From UBA940 sp045613745 (lineage in GTDB: Bacteria > Bacteroidota > Bacteroidia > Bacteroidales > Rikenellaceae), in NCBI GenBank assembly GCA_045613745.1, contig JAZLBP010000001.1, positions 133,555 through 197,554 of the forward strand: DNA of 64,000 nt, in the 5' to 3' direction. The notes below the pieces were generated by a model. The model was not told where the DNA came from. It was given only the letters and a program-made list of their open reading frames with translations, and did no database searches. Numbering within the stretch: the first letter of the stretch is position 1; every line of letters starts with the position of its first letter. The position numbers were made by a program, and so were the translations under genes. Positions 18,133 to 26,646 of the stretch are shown here, in pieces.

Positions 18133-20205
18133 ATGAAAAATAAAAGAGTTAAAACCATATTAATCATCTTGATAGGATTGATATTATGCTCTTGTGCAAG
18201 GGATATTGTATCTCTTACAGGAAATATAACGGGTAAAGTCACAGATGCCAAAACAGGCGAGGTTTTGCAAGGTGTAAGTGTAACTCTCGCTCCGAGTGGT
18301 GTGTCGCGTACTACGGGTAGCGATGGTTATTTTGAGTTTCTCGATTTAGAACCACAACAGTATGAGATTCAGGCCCAAAAGGATGGCTATATCTCAAATA
18401 ATAAGAGTGTTTCTGTTGTTGTGGGCTACACTGCGTCGGGCGACATTCAGTTGGCTCCTATTGTAAAAGAAGGCAAGTTGGAGTTGAGCGTTAATTCTAT
18501 GAGTTTTGGTAGTCAGCGTTCTACTCTTTCGTTTGATATCCGCAATAACGGCAACAAAAGTTTCAATTGGAATATCAGCGGATGGGAAAAACTTGGCTGG
18601 TTGAATATTACTCCTTATGCAGGTACATTGGATGCGGGCAAAAGTTGTGCGGTAACCGTAACGCTTAATCGTGAGCTTATTACCGAATATAAGGAGGCTA
18701 TTGTGATTGTTAAGGCCGACAACGAATCTATGGCGTTGGATATAACCGCAGAGGCATTCAATCCCAATGCTAAAATATCATTAAGTTCCAATACATTGAA
18801 TTTCGGAACGGAGTATAACTCTCTTACATTTGATGTTCAAAATATTGGTAATGCGGGTGATGTTGATTGGAATATCACAGCTATTGATGTTGATTGGATT
18901 AAGGTTACTCCTGTGGCTGGTACAACCGCAATGGGCAAGAGTAGTGTGGTAAAGGTTGATATTGACCGCAGTAAGTTAGAGAAAGGAGATCATAAAACCA
19001 CCATCATCGTTAATGCTGATGGAGAGTCTTCGCGCGTTACCATCAATGTCAAAAACATCTTGGCTCGCTATGTGGAACTTTATCCATCATCAATAAACAT
19101 AGGAACCGAAGATTCTTATTCTTTTACTATGCGCTCGTATAATGGTGCGACTTCTTATGAATTATATGGTAGAGGTGATGATTTCAGTTGGGCCTATTTT
19201 AGCAAAGTAGAGGGCGTTATTCCTGAGTATAATCCTGATAATTCTTCGACTGTTGAAAACATCGTTGTTAATGTGGATCGTACAGGTCTTGCGGCAGGCA
19301 ACTACTCTTTTGTCCTTATTGTTCACACTGATTTAGGGGATTACGAACTGCCCGTAACAATGACAGTTGAGAAGGCGCAATCGTCGGATGCTTATTTGGA
19401 AAATGCGGTTGTTATTACCAATAACGATAACCTTGAATATACCTTGACAAGCTGTACTGTGTCGGGAACAACAGCGACTATTGAGTATATGGTTGAGAAT
19501 ATTGGCAACAACTCCATTGATTTGGTTTTGTGGGGTTCTACTGGAGGATATTCGTATATTTATGATGACTGTGGCAATGAGTATACATTTGGTTATAATC
19601 AAGCAACACTTACATTAGGAGCCGAGTCGAGTTATAGTGGTGTAAGTGCTACAATTCCTTCTGGAGTTAAAATTAAAGGCTCAATTAAAATATATAATGT
19701 AGCTGATGATGCGTCTATGTTTTCTTGTATAGCTCTCGGTCCGACAAATGCTATGTTGACATTCAAGAACGTTGCAATCAAAGGTCGCAAAAGTAGTGCG
19801 CCAAGCGAGCCCCAAACTACAGGAACTATTATTCCTTGTAGTGATGATTTTGAGTTTGTTTTGTTGGATTGCAAACGCAACGCCGCTAATAAAGTTACAA
19901 TCTCCTACAAGGTGAAGAATGTCGCTCGTCAACCGAAAACTCTCTCTCTGTGGGGTTCTACTGGAGGATATTCGTATATTTATGATAACTGTGGCAATGA
20001 GTATACATTTGGTTATAATCAAGCAACACTTACATTAGGAGCCGAGTCGAGTACTAGTGGCGTAAGTGCTACAATTCCTTCGGAGGTTTATGTGAATGGT
20101 TCGGTTGTAATCAATAATGTGGATACTTCGGCTACTGAAATCACCAATATAACATTGGGTGGTCAGAATGGAACTCTTATTTTCAAGAATGTGAAGATAA
20201 GATAA
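18133..20205 (+). CDS. Surface lipoprotein with carboxypeptidase-regulatory-like and BACON-type domains
   Basis: A 690-residue lipoprotein. The signal is MKNKRVKTILIILIGLI with lipobox LCSC (Cys near residue 22). Residues 32-112 form a carboxypeptidase-regulatory-like beta-sandwich (GNITGKVTDAKTGEVLQGVSV). Two or three BACON-like domains follow (about 115-210, 215-305, 310-410), each with LSxNxxxFG...W...P..G. The C-terminal part has two related modules around WGSTGGYSYIYD (near residues 467 and 607), encoded by almost identical DNA. The gene is AT-richer and uses different codons from its neighbours, hinting at acquisition. A role in binding surface polymers or mucin is inferred from the domains only. 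Confidence 0.85.
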   Translation: MKNKRVKTILIILIGLILCSCARDIVSLTGNITGKVTDAKTGEVLQGVSVTLAPSGVSRTTGSDGYFEFLDLEPQQYEIQAQKDGYISNNKSVSVVVGYTASGDIQLAPIVKEGKLELSVNSMSFGSQRSTLSFDIRNNGNKSFNWNISGWEKLGWLNITPYAGTLDAGKSCAVTVTLNRELITEYKEAIVIVKADNESMALDITAEAFNPNAKISLSSNTLNFGTEYNSLTFDVQNIGNAGDVDWNITAIDVDWIKVTPVAGTTAMGKSSVVKVDIDRSKLEKGDHKTTIIVNADGESSRVTINVKNILARYVELYPSSINIGTEDSYSFTMRSYNGATSYELYGRGDDFSWAYFSKVEGVIPEYNPDNSSTVENIVVNVDRTGLAAGNYSFVLIVHTDLGDYELPVTMTVEKAQSSDAYLENAVVITNNDNLEYTLTSCTVSGTTATIEYMVENIGNNSIDLVLWGSTGGYSYIYDDCGNEYTFGYNQATLTLGAESSYSGVSATIPSGVKIKGSIKIYNVADDASMFSCIALGPTNAMLTFKNVAIKGRKSSAPSEPQTTGTIIPCSDDFEFVLLDCKRNAANKVTISYKVKNVARQPKTLSLWGSTGGYSYIYDNCGNEYTFGYNQATLTLGAESSTSGVSATIPSEVYVNGSVVINNVDTSATEITNITLGGQNGTLIFKNVKIR
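19530..19629 (+). repeat. Intragenic direct repeat, copy 1
   Basis: About 100 bp that recur at 19950-20049, exactly 420 bp downstream, with a single difference seen (GATGACT versus GATAACT). The spacing is a multiple of three, so recombination would remove or add 140 codons in frame. Confidence 0.95.
19950..20049 (+). repeat. Intragenic direct repeat, copy 2
   Basis: Second copy of the 19530-19629 repeat. The flanking parts of the two modules are much more diverged than the core, which suggests recent duplication or gene conversion limited to this segment. Confidence 0.95.
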
Positions 20206-20244
20206 TATATAGTTATACGACTTATATATAATAGGTATTAATAA

Positions 20245-20281
20245 AAAAGAGAGAAAACCCGCGCTGGATTTTCTCTCTTTT
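20245..20281. terminator. Bidirectional terminator between convergent genes
   Basis: AAAAGAGAGAAAA (20245-20257) pairs perfectly with TTTTCTCTCTTTT (20269-20281) around an 11-base GC-rich loop. A-rich and T-rich arms allow it to act for the lipoprotein gene on plus and the EnvC-like gene on minus. Confidence 0.8.
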
Positions 20282-20295
20282 GTTTTGCTTGCGAC

Positions 20296-21483
20296 CTATC
20301 GGTTGAGCCAATACTCGGGGTTGAGCTTTTGGTTGTTTTGCCACACCTCGAAGTGCAGGTAGTGGTCGTCTTGGTTGGTGGTCGTGGGCAGTGTGCCGAT
20401 GGTTTGGTTGATGGTTACCTTGTCGCCCACCTTGACCGACACATTCACGATATTCTGATAGACCGTAAAGTAGTCGCCGTGACGCACCAGAACGGCTGTA
20501 TTTTGGCCGAGGTTGGTCAGCGAGAGGATTGTTCGCACCTCGCCGTCGAACACACACTTGACGGGGTCGCCCGCCTTGCCTCCGATGTTCACACCGCCGT
20601 TGTCGATAATCATATTACTATATAGGTGGTGGTTTTGGCGGCCGAAGTGGTCGATGATAACACCTCCGCGCACGGGATAAGGCATCTTGCCCTTGTTCTG
20701 ACCAAACTGACCGCTCAGGATTACGTCGGCATCAATCTGCGCCTGGGTGCGTCCCGATTTCTTCTTTGTCTCGGCAGCAATCAGTGCGTTGATTTTCTTC
20801 TGTGCCTGCTCAATCTTCTTGCGGGCGGCTGTGGCCTTGCTTTTGAGGTTCTTCTCGGTCGAGGAGAATTGTGCCACCTTCTTCTTTTGTGAATCCTCGT
20901 CGGAACGCAACGTTTTAAGCTCCTTTTGGCGCGAATCGCGGGTCTCGGAGAGTTCCTGCTTGCGGGCGTCCAACTCCTCAATCTGAACGGTAAGTACCTT
21001 TGCTATGGAGTCAATCTCGGCGGCTGTCTGTCGGCGTGCTGCGGCCGCGTGACGCATATAGGCCAGTCGGCGGTTAGCATCATTAAAATCCTTGGACGAG
21101 AACAAAAAGGTGAAGGCGTCGCCACGCAGCGAACTCTTGTAACCCTCGTAGATGTAGCCCGCATACTCGCGGCGCAGACGTTCCAGCTCCTTCTGTCCGT
21201 GGTCAAGCTCTTGCTGTTTGCGCTCGACCGACACCACCAGCGAGCTAATCTGCGAGTCGAGTTTGCGAATCACCTTGCGACGACCCGAGATGGTGTTGCG
21301 GATGAGTTTCAGCTCACGCTCGCTCGACTGTTTGGAGGCGGTGTTGGCTTTGAGTAGTTGTTCGATTTTGTTGAGTTCCTTGCGGTCGCGCTCGATGTCC
21401 TTGCGCAGCGACTCGATGGATTGTCCGTGCAGACTCACCCACCCCACTACAAGGCCCAACAGTATGATTAGTTTGCGTGTCAT
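20296..21483 (-). CDS. EnvC-like murein hydrolase activator with degenerate LytM domain
   Basis: A 395-residue secreted protein: signal peptide at residues 1-20, a long coiled coil (about 22-250), then a C-terminal LytM/M23 fold. Active M23 enzymes have HxGxD and HxH zinc ligands; here the matching positions read NGGVN and YLHFEVW, so only the last His remains. The domain therefore should not cut peptidoglycan, which fits EnvC-type activators of cell-division amidases. It lies 10 bp downstream of a TPR lipoprotein gene on the same strand, an order common in Bacteroidetes. A bidirectional terminator follows its stop. Confidence 0.9.
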   Translation of the reverse strand: MTRKLIILLGLVVGWVSLHGQSIESLRKDIERDRKELNKIEQLLKANTASKQSSERELKLIRNTISGRRKVIRKLDSQISSLVVSVERKQQELDHGQKELERLRREYAGYIYEGYKSSLRGDAFTFLFSSKDFNDANRRLAYMRHAAAARRQTAAEIDSIAKVLTVQIEELDARKQELSETRDSRQKELKTLRSDEDSQKKKVAQFSSTEKNLKSKATAARKKIEQAQKKINALIAAETKKKSGRTQAQIDADVILSGQFGQNKGKMPYPVRGGVIIDHFGRQNHHLYSNMIIDNGGVNIGGKAGDPVKCVFDGEVRTILSLTNLGQNTAVLVRHGDYFTVYQNIVNVSVKVGDKVTINQTIGTLPTTTNQDDHYLHFEVWQNNQKLNPEYWLNR

Positions 21484-21493
21484 ATATTCGCGT

Positions 21494-23230
21494 TTATGGT
21501 AGTTTCAGTCGTTTTTCGATTTCGGCAGCGTTGTGGCCTGCGCTCAGTGCGCGGCGCCAATACATACGCGCCATAAACTTCTCGCCCGTAGCGTAGAGTA
21601 TGTCGCCATAGTGTACCAGCAACTCGGAGTTGGCCATTCCGTCGAGGCTCACCGCCTGCTTGATGATTTTCAGCGCCTGCTGTGTGTGTCCCTGCTGGAA
21701 CAACACCCACGCATAGGTGTCCAAGTAGGAGGCGTTGCCCGGAGTGAGTTCCACAGCGCGTGCCGCCATCTGTTCGGCGCGCGCGAGGTCGGTGCTGTCG
21801 AGGCTCAGGAAGTAGGCGTAGTTGTTCAGCGCACTCGCATTGTCGGGGTTGAGTTTCAGTGCCTTCTTATATAGCTTGTAGGCCTTGGTCTTCTGCTCCT
21901 CGCCGTGCATAACGTCGGCTTGGTAGCTCACAATCGAACTACGCACCGAATCGTTCTCAGCAATGCGGAAGGCCTCTTTGAGGTGACCCTCGGCCGCCTT
22001 CTTGTCTTTGTAAATATACCTCTCGATGTCGGCCAGCATAATCAGCGGCGACACCTCCTTGGGCAGTGCCTCGTGGTGCAGGGTGTAGTAGTGGCGGATG
22101 GTGTCCCACTGCGCTTGCGAGCCCTCGAAGTTGGTTATAAACTCCAAGGCGGAGGCATTGTCGGGGTGCTTGCGGAAGAAGCTCTTGACCATATCCACTC
22201 CCCCACTTCGGTTGCCGCTGACGATAATCGTAAAGAGCGCGTGGCTCTCCACAGCCTCATAGCGGTCGGGGTATTGTGTCACCAGCGCGCGCGTCATCTC
22301 GGTGAGCTGCGGCAGGTGTCGTTTGCAGAACTTGGCGTCGGAGGTCAGCTCTTTGATGATTTGTGCCTTGGTGTCGAAACCAATCTCGCTGTTCCACACC
22401 ATATCCACCGCGGCACGCACAAACTCGTGCTCCTGACCCTTGCGGCGCGACAACTCATAGAGTCGCATCAAAGCCTCGGGGTTGGTGGGCTCCACAGCCA
22501 GCACTTCACGCAGGGTCGCCGCGTGCAGCGAGTCATTCTTGGTGTAGTCGTACACCGCCGCCAGCAGCATACCCGCCTTAACGTCATAAGGAAAACTTGC
22601 GCGGTAGCGTTCCAACTCGGTGCGGGCGCGAGGCAGGTTGCCAATCTCCGCCAGCAGAATACACTTATTTAGGTGCAGTTCGGGATACAAACCCGTACGT
22701 ATCTCGGCCGAATCCAGCACCTCGATTGCCGAATAGGGCATTGCGAGTTGTTGGTAGATAGCCGCCAATAGGTGGTAGTTCTCGGGGTTGCTGGGGGCAC
22801 TGCGCGTAATCTTTTTGAACTCGGGCAGAGCCTCGGAGTAGCGACCCATCATCAGCAGGGTGCGGCCATAGGCAATGCGATACCAGATATTTGTGCTGTC
22901 AATACCCATCGCTTTGCCACACAAGCGGTTACCCTCCTCGATGCTGTCGGCATCCACCCTCAGCAGTGCCAGCTGATACATCGAAGGTGCGTGCAGTGAG
23001 TCTTGTTGCAGGGCTCTCTCGAAAAGTTCCTCCGCGCGACTCACAGAGTCGCTCAACATCAAGCTCAAACCCTCCACATAGAGCATCGTGGCCTTCAACG
23101 AGTCGGGCGTGTCAGCACACTGCTCTACCCTACCCTCACCCGCAGACACAACCGCCCGATGTTGCACTCCGCACGAGAGCAACACCACGCAGCATAATGC
23201 CACAAACCAGTATTTGAATTTACAATTCAC
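21494..23230 (-). CDS. TPR-repeat lipoprotein
   Basis: A 578-residue protein with a lipoprotein signal (MNCKFKYWFVALCCVVLLSC, lipobox LLSC at about residue 20). The rest is a run of tetratricopeptide repeats, clearest near residues 50-190 and 440-570 (LNPDNASALNNYAYFLS, TPGNASYLDTYAWVLF). TPR lipoproteins act as protein-binding scaffolds in the periplasm. It precedes the EnvC-like gene by 10 bp, so the two probably act together in cell-envelope or division processes; this is inference from context. Upstream is a run of TTCACAATT repeats with no clear promoter. Confidence 0.88.
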   Translation of the reverse strand: MNCKFKYWFVALCCVVLLSCGVQHRAVVSAGEGRVEQCADTPDSLKATMLYVEGLSLMLSDSVSRAEELFERALQQDSLHAPSMYQLALLRVDADSIEEGNRLCGKAMGIDSTNIWYRIAYGRTLLMMGRYSEALPEFKKITRSAPSNPENYHLLAAIYQQLAMPYSAIEVLDSAEIRTGLYPELHLNKCILLAEIGNLPRARTELERYRASFPYDVKAGMLLAAVYDYTKNDSLHAATLREVLAVEPTNPEALMRLYELSRRKGQEHEFVRAAVDMVWNSEIGFDTKAQIIKELTSDAKFCKRHLPQLTEMTRALVTQYPDRYEAVESHALFTIIVSGNRSGGVDMVKSFFRKHPDNASALEFITNFEGSQAQWDTIRHYYTLHHEALPKEVSPLIMLADIERYIYKDKKAAEGHLKEAFRIAENDSVRSSIVSYQADVMHGEEQKTKAYKLYKKALKLNPDNASALNNYAYFLSLDSTDLARAEQMAARAVELTPGNASYLDTYAWVLFQQGHTQQALKIIKQAVSLDGMANSELLVHYGDILYATGEKFMARMYWRRALSAGHNAAEIEKRLKLP

Positions 23231-23439
23231 AATTTACAATTCACAATTATGATTATTGTGCATTTGACCTGTCAATAAACTAAATATGAACTTATATAAC
23301 TATCGCACATACCCCTTGTGGGATATGCGCGATAGTTAATCCTCCGGTTTGCGGGGTGGCGCGCCACTTTTACTACTGCCGTTATGGCTCCCCAAAACTT
23401 TTGGGTTAAGGGCGGTAGCCAAACCCGCCGGTATGCGGC
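23222..23439. repeat. TTCACAATT repeats plus intergenic mosaic element copy R5 (minus orientation)
   Basis: From 23222 to about 23262 are four TTTACAATTCACAATT-like units. R5 follows (about 23266-23439), read on minus from the pheS stop: GCCGCATACCGGCGGG, TAACCCAAAAGTTTTGGG, GGCAGTAGTAAAAGTGGC and the hairpin at 23298-23337 (AACTATCGC / GCGATAGTT). It abuts the pheS stop codon with no gap. Relative to transcription it has the same orientation as R4, R6 and R9. Confidence 0.82.
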
Positions 23440-24462
23440 TTACAGCGCTTTGTCGAATTGGTGCAGGAAGCGTACGTCGTTCTCGAAGTAGAGACGCAGG
23501 TCTTTGACACCATATTTGAGCATTGCGATACGTTCAACACCCATACCAAACGCGAAACCGCTGTACTTTTTGCTGTCGATGCCGCAAGCTTCGAGGACGT
23601 TGGGATCTACCATACCGCAACCCATAATCTCGAGCCAGCCAGTGCCTTTACATACGGCGCATCCTTTGCCGCCGCACAGGTTGCACGATACGTCAACCTC
23701 GCCCGAGGGCTCGGTGAAGGGGAAGTACGAGGGACGCAGACGAATCTTGCTGCTCTCGCCGAACATCTCTTTTGCGAAGTATAGGAGCGCTTGTTTGAGG
23801 TCGGCAAACGACACGTTCTCGTCGATGTAAAGTCCCTCCACTTGGTGGAAGATGCAGTGTGCGCGGTACGAGATAGCCTCGTTGCGGAACACACGACCGG
23901 GGCATACTACGCGGAAGGGAGGTTGTCCGTGCTCCATAATGCGAGTTTGAATCGAACTGGTGTGTGTACGCAGCAGGATGTCGGGGTTCTTCTCGATGAA
24001 GAAGGTGTCCTGCATATCGCGTGCGGGGTGCTCGGGCGGGAAGTTGAGCGCCGAGAATACGTGCCAGTCATCCTCAATCTCGGGACCATCGGCGATGGTG
24101 TAACCCAGTCGGCCGAAGATTTCGCAGATTTGGTTTTTGACCAGCGATACGGGGTGGCGTCCGCCGAGCGACTCGTCAGTTGCGGGACGGGTCATATCGT
24201 CGATGGCTGTGGTGCGCGAGGGCGCAGCCGAAGCCGATGCTTTCAGGGTGTTGATGCGCTCGGTGGCAAGGGTTTTGAGCGCGTTGATTTTTTGTCCGAG
24301 CTCGCGTTTTTGTTCAGCGGGCACGGTTTTGAACTCTTCGAGCAGTGCGTTGAGTTCGCCTTTTTTGCCGAGGATTCGGATGCGGAACTCCTCGATTTCG
24401 GCTGCCGAAGTGGCTGCAAACTCATTGACTTGTGCAATAAGATTTTCGATTTTTTGTATCAT
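23440..24462 (-). CDS. pheS: Phenylalanine-tRNA ligase alpha subunit
   Basis: A 340-residue class II aminoacyl-tRNA synthetase subunit; it pairs with PheT (not in the window) to charge tRNA-Phe. Residues 1-90 form the coiled-coil tRNA-binding arm. Motif 2 is RVFRNEAISYRAHCIFHQVEG, and motif 3 is GFAFGMGVERIAMLKYG. The insert CNLCGGKGCAVCKGTGWLE holds four Cys in zinc-ribbon spacing. A TAnnTTTG promoter on minus lies about 55 bp upstream, divergent from uvrC. Repeat R5 directly follows the stop codon. Confidence 0.97.
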   Translation of the reverse strand: MIQKIENLIAQVNEFAATSAAEIEEFRIRILGKKGELNALLEEFKTVPAEQKRELGQKINALKTLATERINTLKASASAAPSRTTAIDDMTRPATDESLGGRHPVSLVKNQICEIFGRLGYTIADGPEIEDDWHVFSALNFPPEHPARDMQDTFFIEKNPDILLRTHTSSIQTRIMEHGQPPFRVVCPGRVFRNEAISYRAHCIFHQVEGLYIDENVSFADLKQALLYFAKEMFGESSKIRLRPSYFPFTEPSGEVDVSCNLCGGKGCAVCKGTGWLEIMGCGMVDPNVLEACGIDSKKYSGFAFGMGVERIAMLKYGVKDLRLYFENDVRFLHQFDKAL

Positions 24463-24515
24463 CGTTGTGTGTATTTGTTTTCGTATTTTGGCGGTAGGGC
24501 TACCGCATCAATCCA

Positions 24516-24551
24516 CAAAGTTACGCAAAAATCTGAAAATACACCTCAAAA
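24516..24551 (-). promoter_or_regulatory. Promoter of pheS
   Basis: On the minus strand TAACTTTG (24516-24523) matches TAnnTTTG, with TTTTG upstream (24547-24551) at a spacing of about 23 bp. It is divergent from the uvrC promoter. Confidence 0.65.
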
Positions 24552-24601
24552 CAGTTATAAACTGTTTAAATTTTGCTTCCGTGCGTTTTCGGCACAAATA
24601 A

Positions 24602-24634
24602 TTCGTGCACTTCGGCGAGATTTTTTTATTTTTG
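24602..24634 (+). promoter_or_regulatory. Promoter of uvrC, nearly touching the start codon
   Basis: TATTTTTG at 24627-24634 fits TAnnTTTG, with TTCG about 21 bp upstream (24602-24605). The uvrC ATG is at 24639, only four bases after the box, so the mRNA would have almost no leader. Confidence 0.6.
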
Positions 24635-24638
24635 CACT

Positions 24639-26453
24639 ATGCAACAGCCTTACCACGAACTTGTGCGCCAAAAGGTGGCCGATTTGCCACTCTCGCCGGG
24701 AGTCTATCAGTTTCTGGACTCGGCGGGTGTGGTCATCTATGTGGGTAAGGCCAAGAGCCTCCGCAAGAGGGTGAGTTCCTACTTCCTCGACTCGCGCACC
24801 CATAGTGCCAAAACACGACTGCTGGTCAGCAAGATACGCGACCTGCGCCACATCGTGGTCGAGACCGAAGCCGACGCTCTGTTGCTCGAAAATTCGCTTA
24901 TCAAATCGCTGCAACCGCGCTACAATATTCTGCTCAAAGACGACAAAACCTACCCGTGGATTGTGGTGCGCAACGAGCCTTTTCCGAGGGTCGAATCGAC
25001 GCGCAAATTGGAGCAGGGTGGGGCGCTCTACTATGGCCCCTATGCCTCGGTGTCGATGCAGCGCGAGATTTTGGAACTTCTGCACGCGCTTTTTCCGTTG
25101 CGTACCTGCAAGGAAAACCTCTCGCCCGAAGCCATCGCCCGCGGCAAGTATCGCCCCTGTCTGAAATACCACATCGGAGCCTGCAAAGCGCCCTGCGTCG
25201 GAGGTCAAACCGAACAGGAGTATCTGGCCAATCTCGATATGGTGAAACACGTCCTGCGCGGAAACCTCAAAATAGCACGCGACTACTTGAAAGACAATAT
25301 GATGCAGGCTGCCACAGACCTTCGTTTCGAGGAGGCCGAGGCGCTGCGTCGCAAGCTCGAAATGCTCGATGGCTACACCTCGAAATCGGTCATCGTGAGC
25401 AGTCGCATGGAGGATGCCGATGTCTTTTCGGTGTTGGTGGACGAGAGTACCGCCTATGTCAATTTTGTACGCACCGTGCGGGGTAGTGTTGTCAACACAT
25501 TCACCGCCGAACTTTCGTGCGATGCCGACGACGATGTGAGCCACATCCTGACCGAGGGAATACGTCAAATTTCGGAGCGTATGACGGGTCGTTTGGCGCG
25601 CGAGGTGATTGTGCCCCTGCTGCCCGAAGAGGGTGTTTTCGAGGGCGTAAAATTCACCGTACCCAAGCGTGGCGACAAGCTCTCGCTGCTGCAATTCTCC
25701 GAGCGAGGAGCCAAGATTTACCGCGCCGAGAAGCTCAAAAACCAAGAGGTACGCAATCCCGAAAAGCACACCGACCGACTGATGGCCGCAATGCGTGCCG
25801 AGTTGCATCTGCCCCGCGAGCCGCGTCATATCGAGTGCTTCGACAACTCTAACTTGCAGGGTACCAATCCCGTAGCTTCGTGCGTAGTCTTCCGCAACGG
25901 CAAGCCCTCCAAGCGCGAGTATCGTCATTTCAACATCAAAACGGTGGTTGGAGCCGACGACTTTGCCTCGATGCGCGAGATTGTGAGTCGTCGCTACACG
26001 CGTCTTCTGGCTGAGGGTGCCGAGCTACCCGACCTTGTGGTGGTTGACGGTGGCAAGGGACAGCTCAGCTCCGCCTACGAGGTGTTCTGCGAGCTCGGAA
26101 TCAACGAGCGCGTGCCTTTGGTCGGACTGGCCAAGCGCATCGAGGAGGTATTCTACCCCAATGACCCCACGCCCTACTATCTCAAACGCACGGGCGAGCC
26201 CCTCAAAGTGATGATGCACATTCGTGACGAGGCACACCGTTTCGGTATCACATTCCACCGCGACAAGCGTTCCAAAGCCTTCATAGGCAGCTCCCTCGAC
26301 GGCATACCCGGCATAGGCCCCAAAACCATAGCCGAACTGATGCGTCACTTCCGCACCATCTCTGCAATCCGCGCCGCATCCCTCGATGAACTTACCGCCG
26401 TCATCGGCCCTGCCAAAGCACAGAAGATCAAAGATTTTCTAATTCACAATTGA
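24639..26453 (+). CDS. uvrC: UvrABC excinuclease subunit C
   Basis: A 604-residue nuclease that makes both cuts in nucleotide excision repair. The N-terminal GIY-YIG domain starts SPGVYQFLDSAGVVIYVGKAK. The UVR motif lies near residue 210 (AATDLRFEEAEALRRKLEML). The RNase H-like 3'-side nuclease includes ECFDNSNLQGTNPVAS and VVVDGGKGQLSSA, and a helix-hairpin-helix (IPGIGPKTIAELM) ends the protein. The start at 24639 (MQQPYH) matches the promoter; an in-frame codon at 24573 would add an AT-rich promoter-derived tail. Confidence 0.97.
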   Translation: MQQPYHELVRQKVADLPLSPGVYQFLDSAGVVIYVGKAKSLRKRVSSYFLDSRTHSAKTRLLVSKIRDLRHIVVETEADALLLENSLIKSLQPRYNILLKDDKTYPWIVVRNEPFPRVESTRKLEQGGALYYGPYASVSMQREILELLHALFPLRTCKENLSPEAIARGKYRPCLKYHIGACKAPCVGGQTEQEYLANLDMVKHVLRGNLKIARDYLKDNMMQAATDLRFEEAEALRRKLEMLDGYTSKSVIVSSRMEDADVFSVLVDESTAYVNFVRTVRGSVVNTFTAELSCDADDDVSHILTEGIRQISERMTGRLAREVIVPLLPEEGVFEGVKFTVPKRGDKLSLLQFSERGAKIYRAEKLKNQEVRNPEKHTDRLMAAMRAELHLPREPRHIECFDNSNLQGTNPVASCVVFRNGKPSKREYRHFNIKTVVGADDFASMREIVSRRYTRLLAEGAELPDLVVVDGGKGQLSSAYEVFCELGINERVPLVGLAKRIEEVFYPNDPTPYYLKRTGEPLKVMMHIRDEAHRFGITFHRDKRSKAFIGSSLDGIPGIGPKTIAELMRHFRTISAIRAASLDELTAVIGPAKAQKIKDFLIHN

Positions 26454-26610
26454 TTCGTGTTAGTCCTTAAACTCCTTATTAATGAAATTAAGGGAATTAG
26501 TGAGTTTAGGGAGATTAAATATGAATTTGGCTCTGCACTCGGCTACTGCGTCGGTTGTGAATTGAAAAAATGCACAACCCACTATAATTGTGAATTGTGC
26601 ATTGTGAATT
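26454..26610. repeat. Spacer with TTGTGAATT-type repeat, second family
   Basis: The spacer carries TTGTGAATTG and GTGAATTGTGCATTGTGAAT words and a segment CTCGGCTACTGCGTCGGTTG (26536-26555) that recurs with few changes at 35085-35105. No gene is seen. Confidence 0.6.
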
Positions 26611-26642
26611 AAAAATGCCGTTCGGGAAGGAACGGCATTTTT
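26611..26642. terminator. Bidirectional terminator between uvrC and pgk
   Basis: AAAAATGCCGTTC pairs with GAACGGCATTTTT, a 13-bp stem with a six-base loop, A-rich on one side and T-rich on the other. It lies 4 bp from the pgk stop codon and serves both converging genes. Confidence 0.88.
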
Positions 26643-26646
26643 TGGA

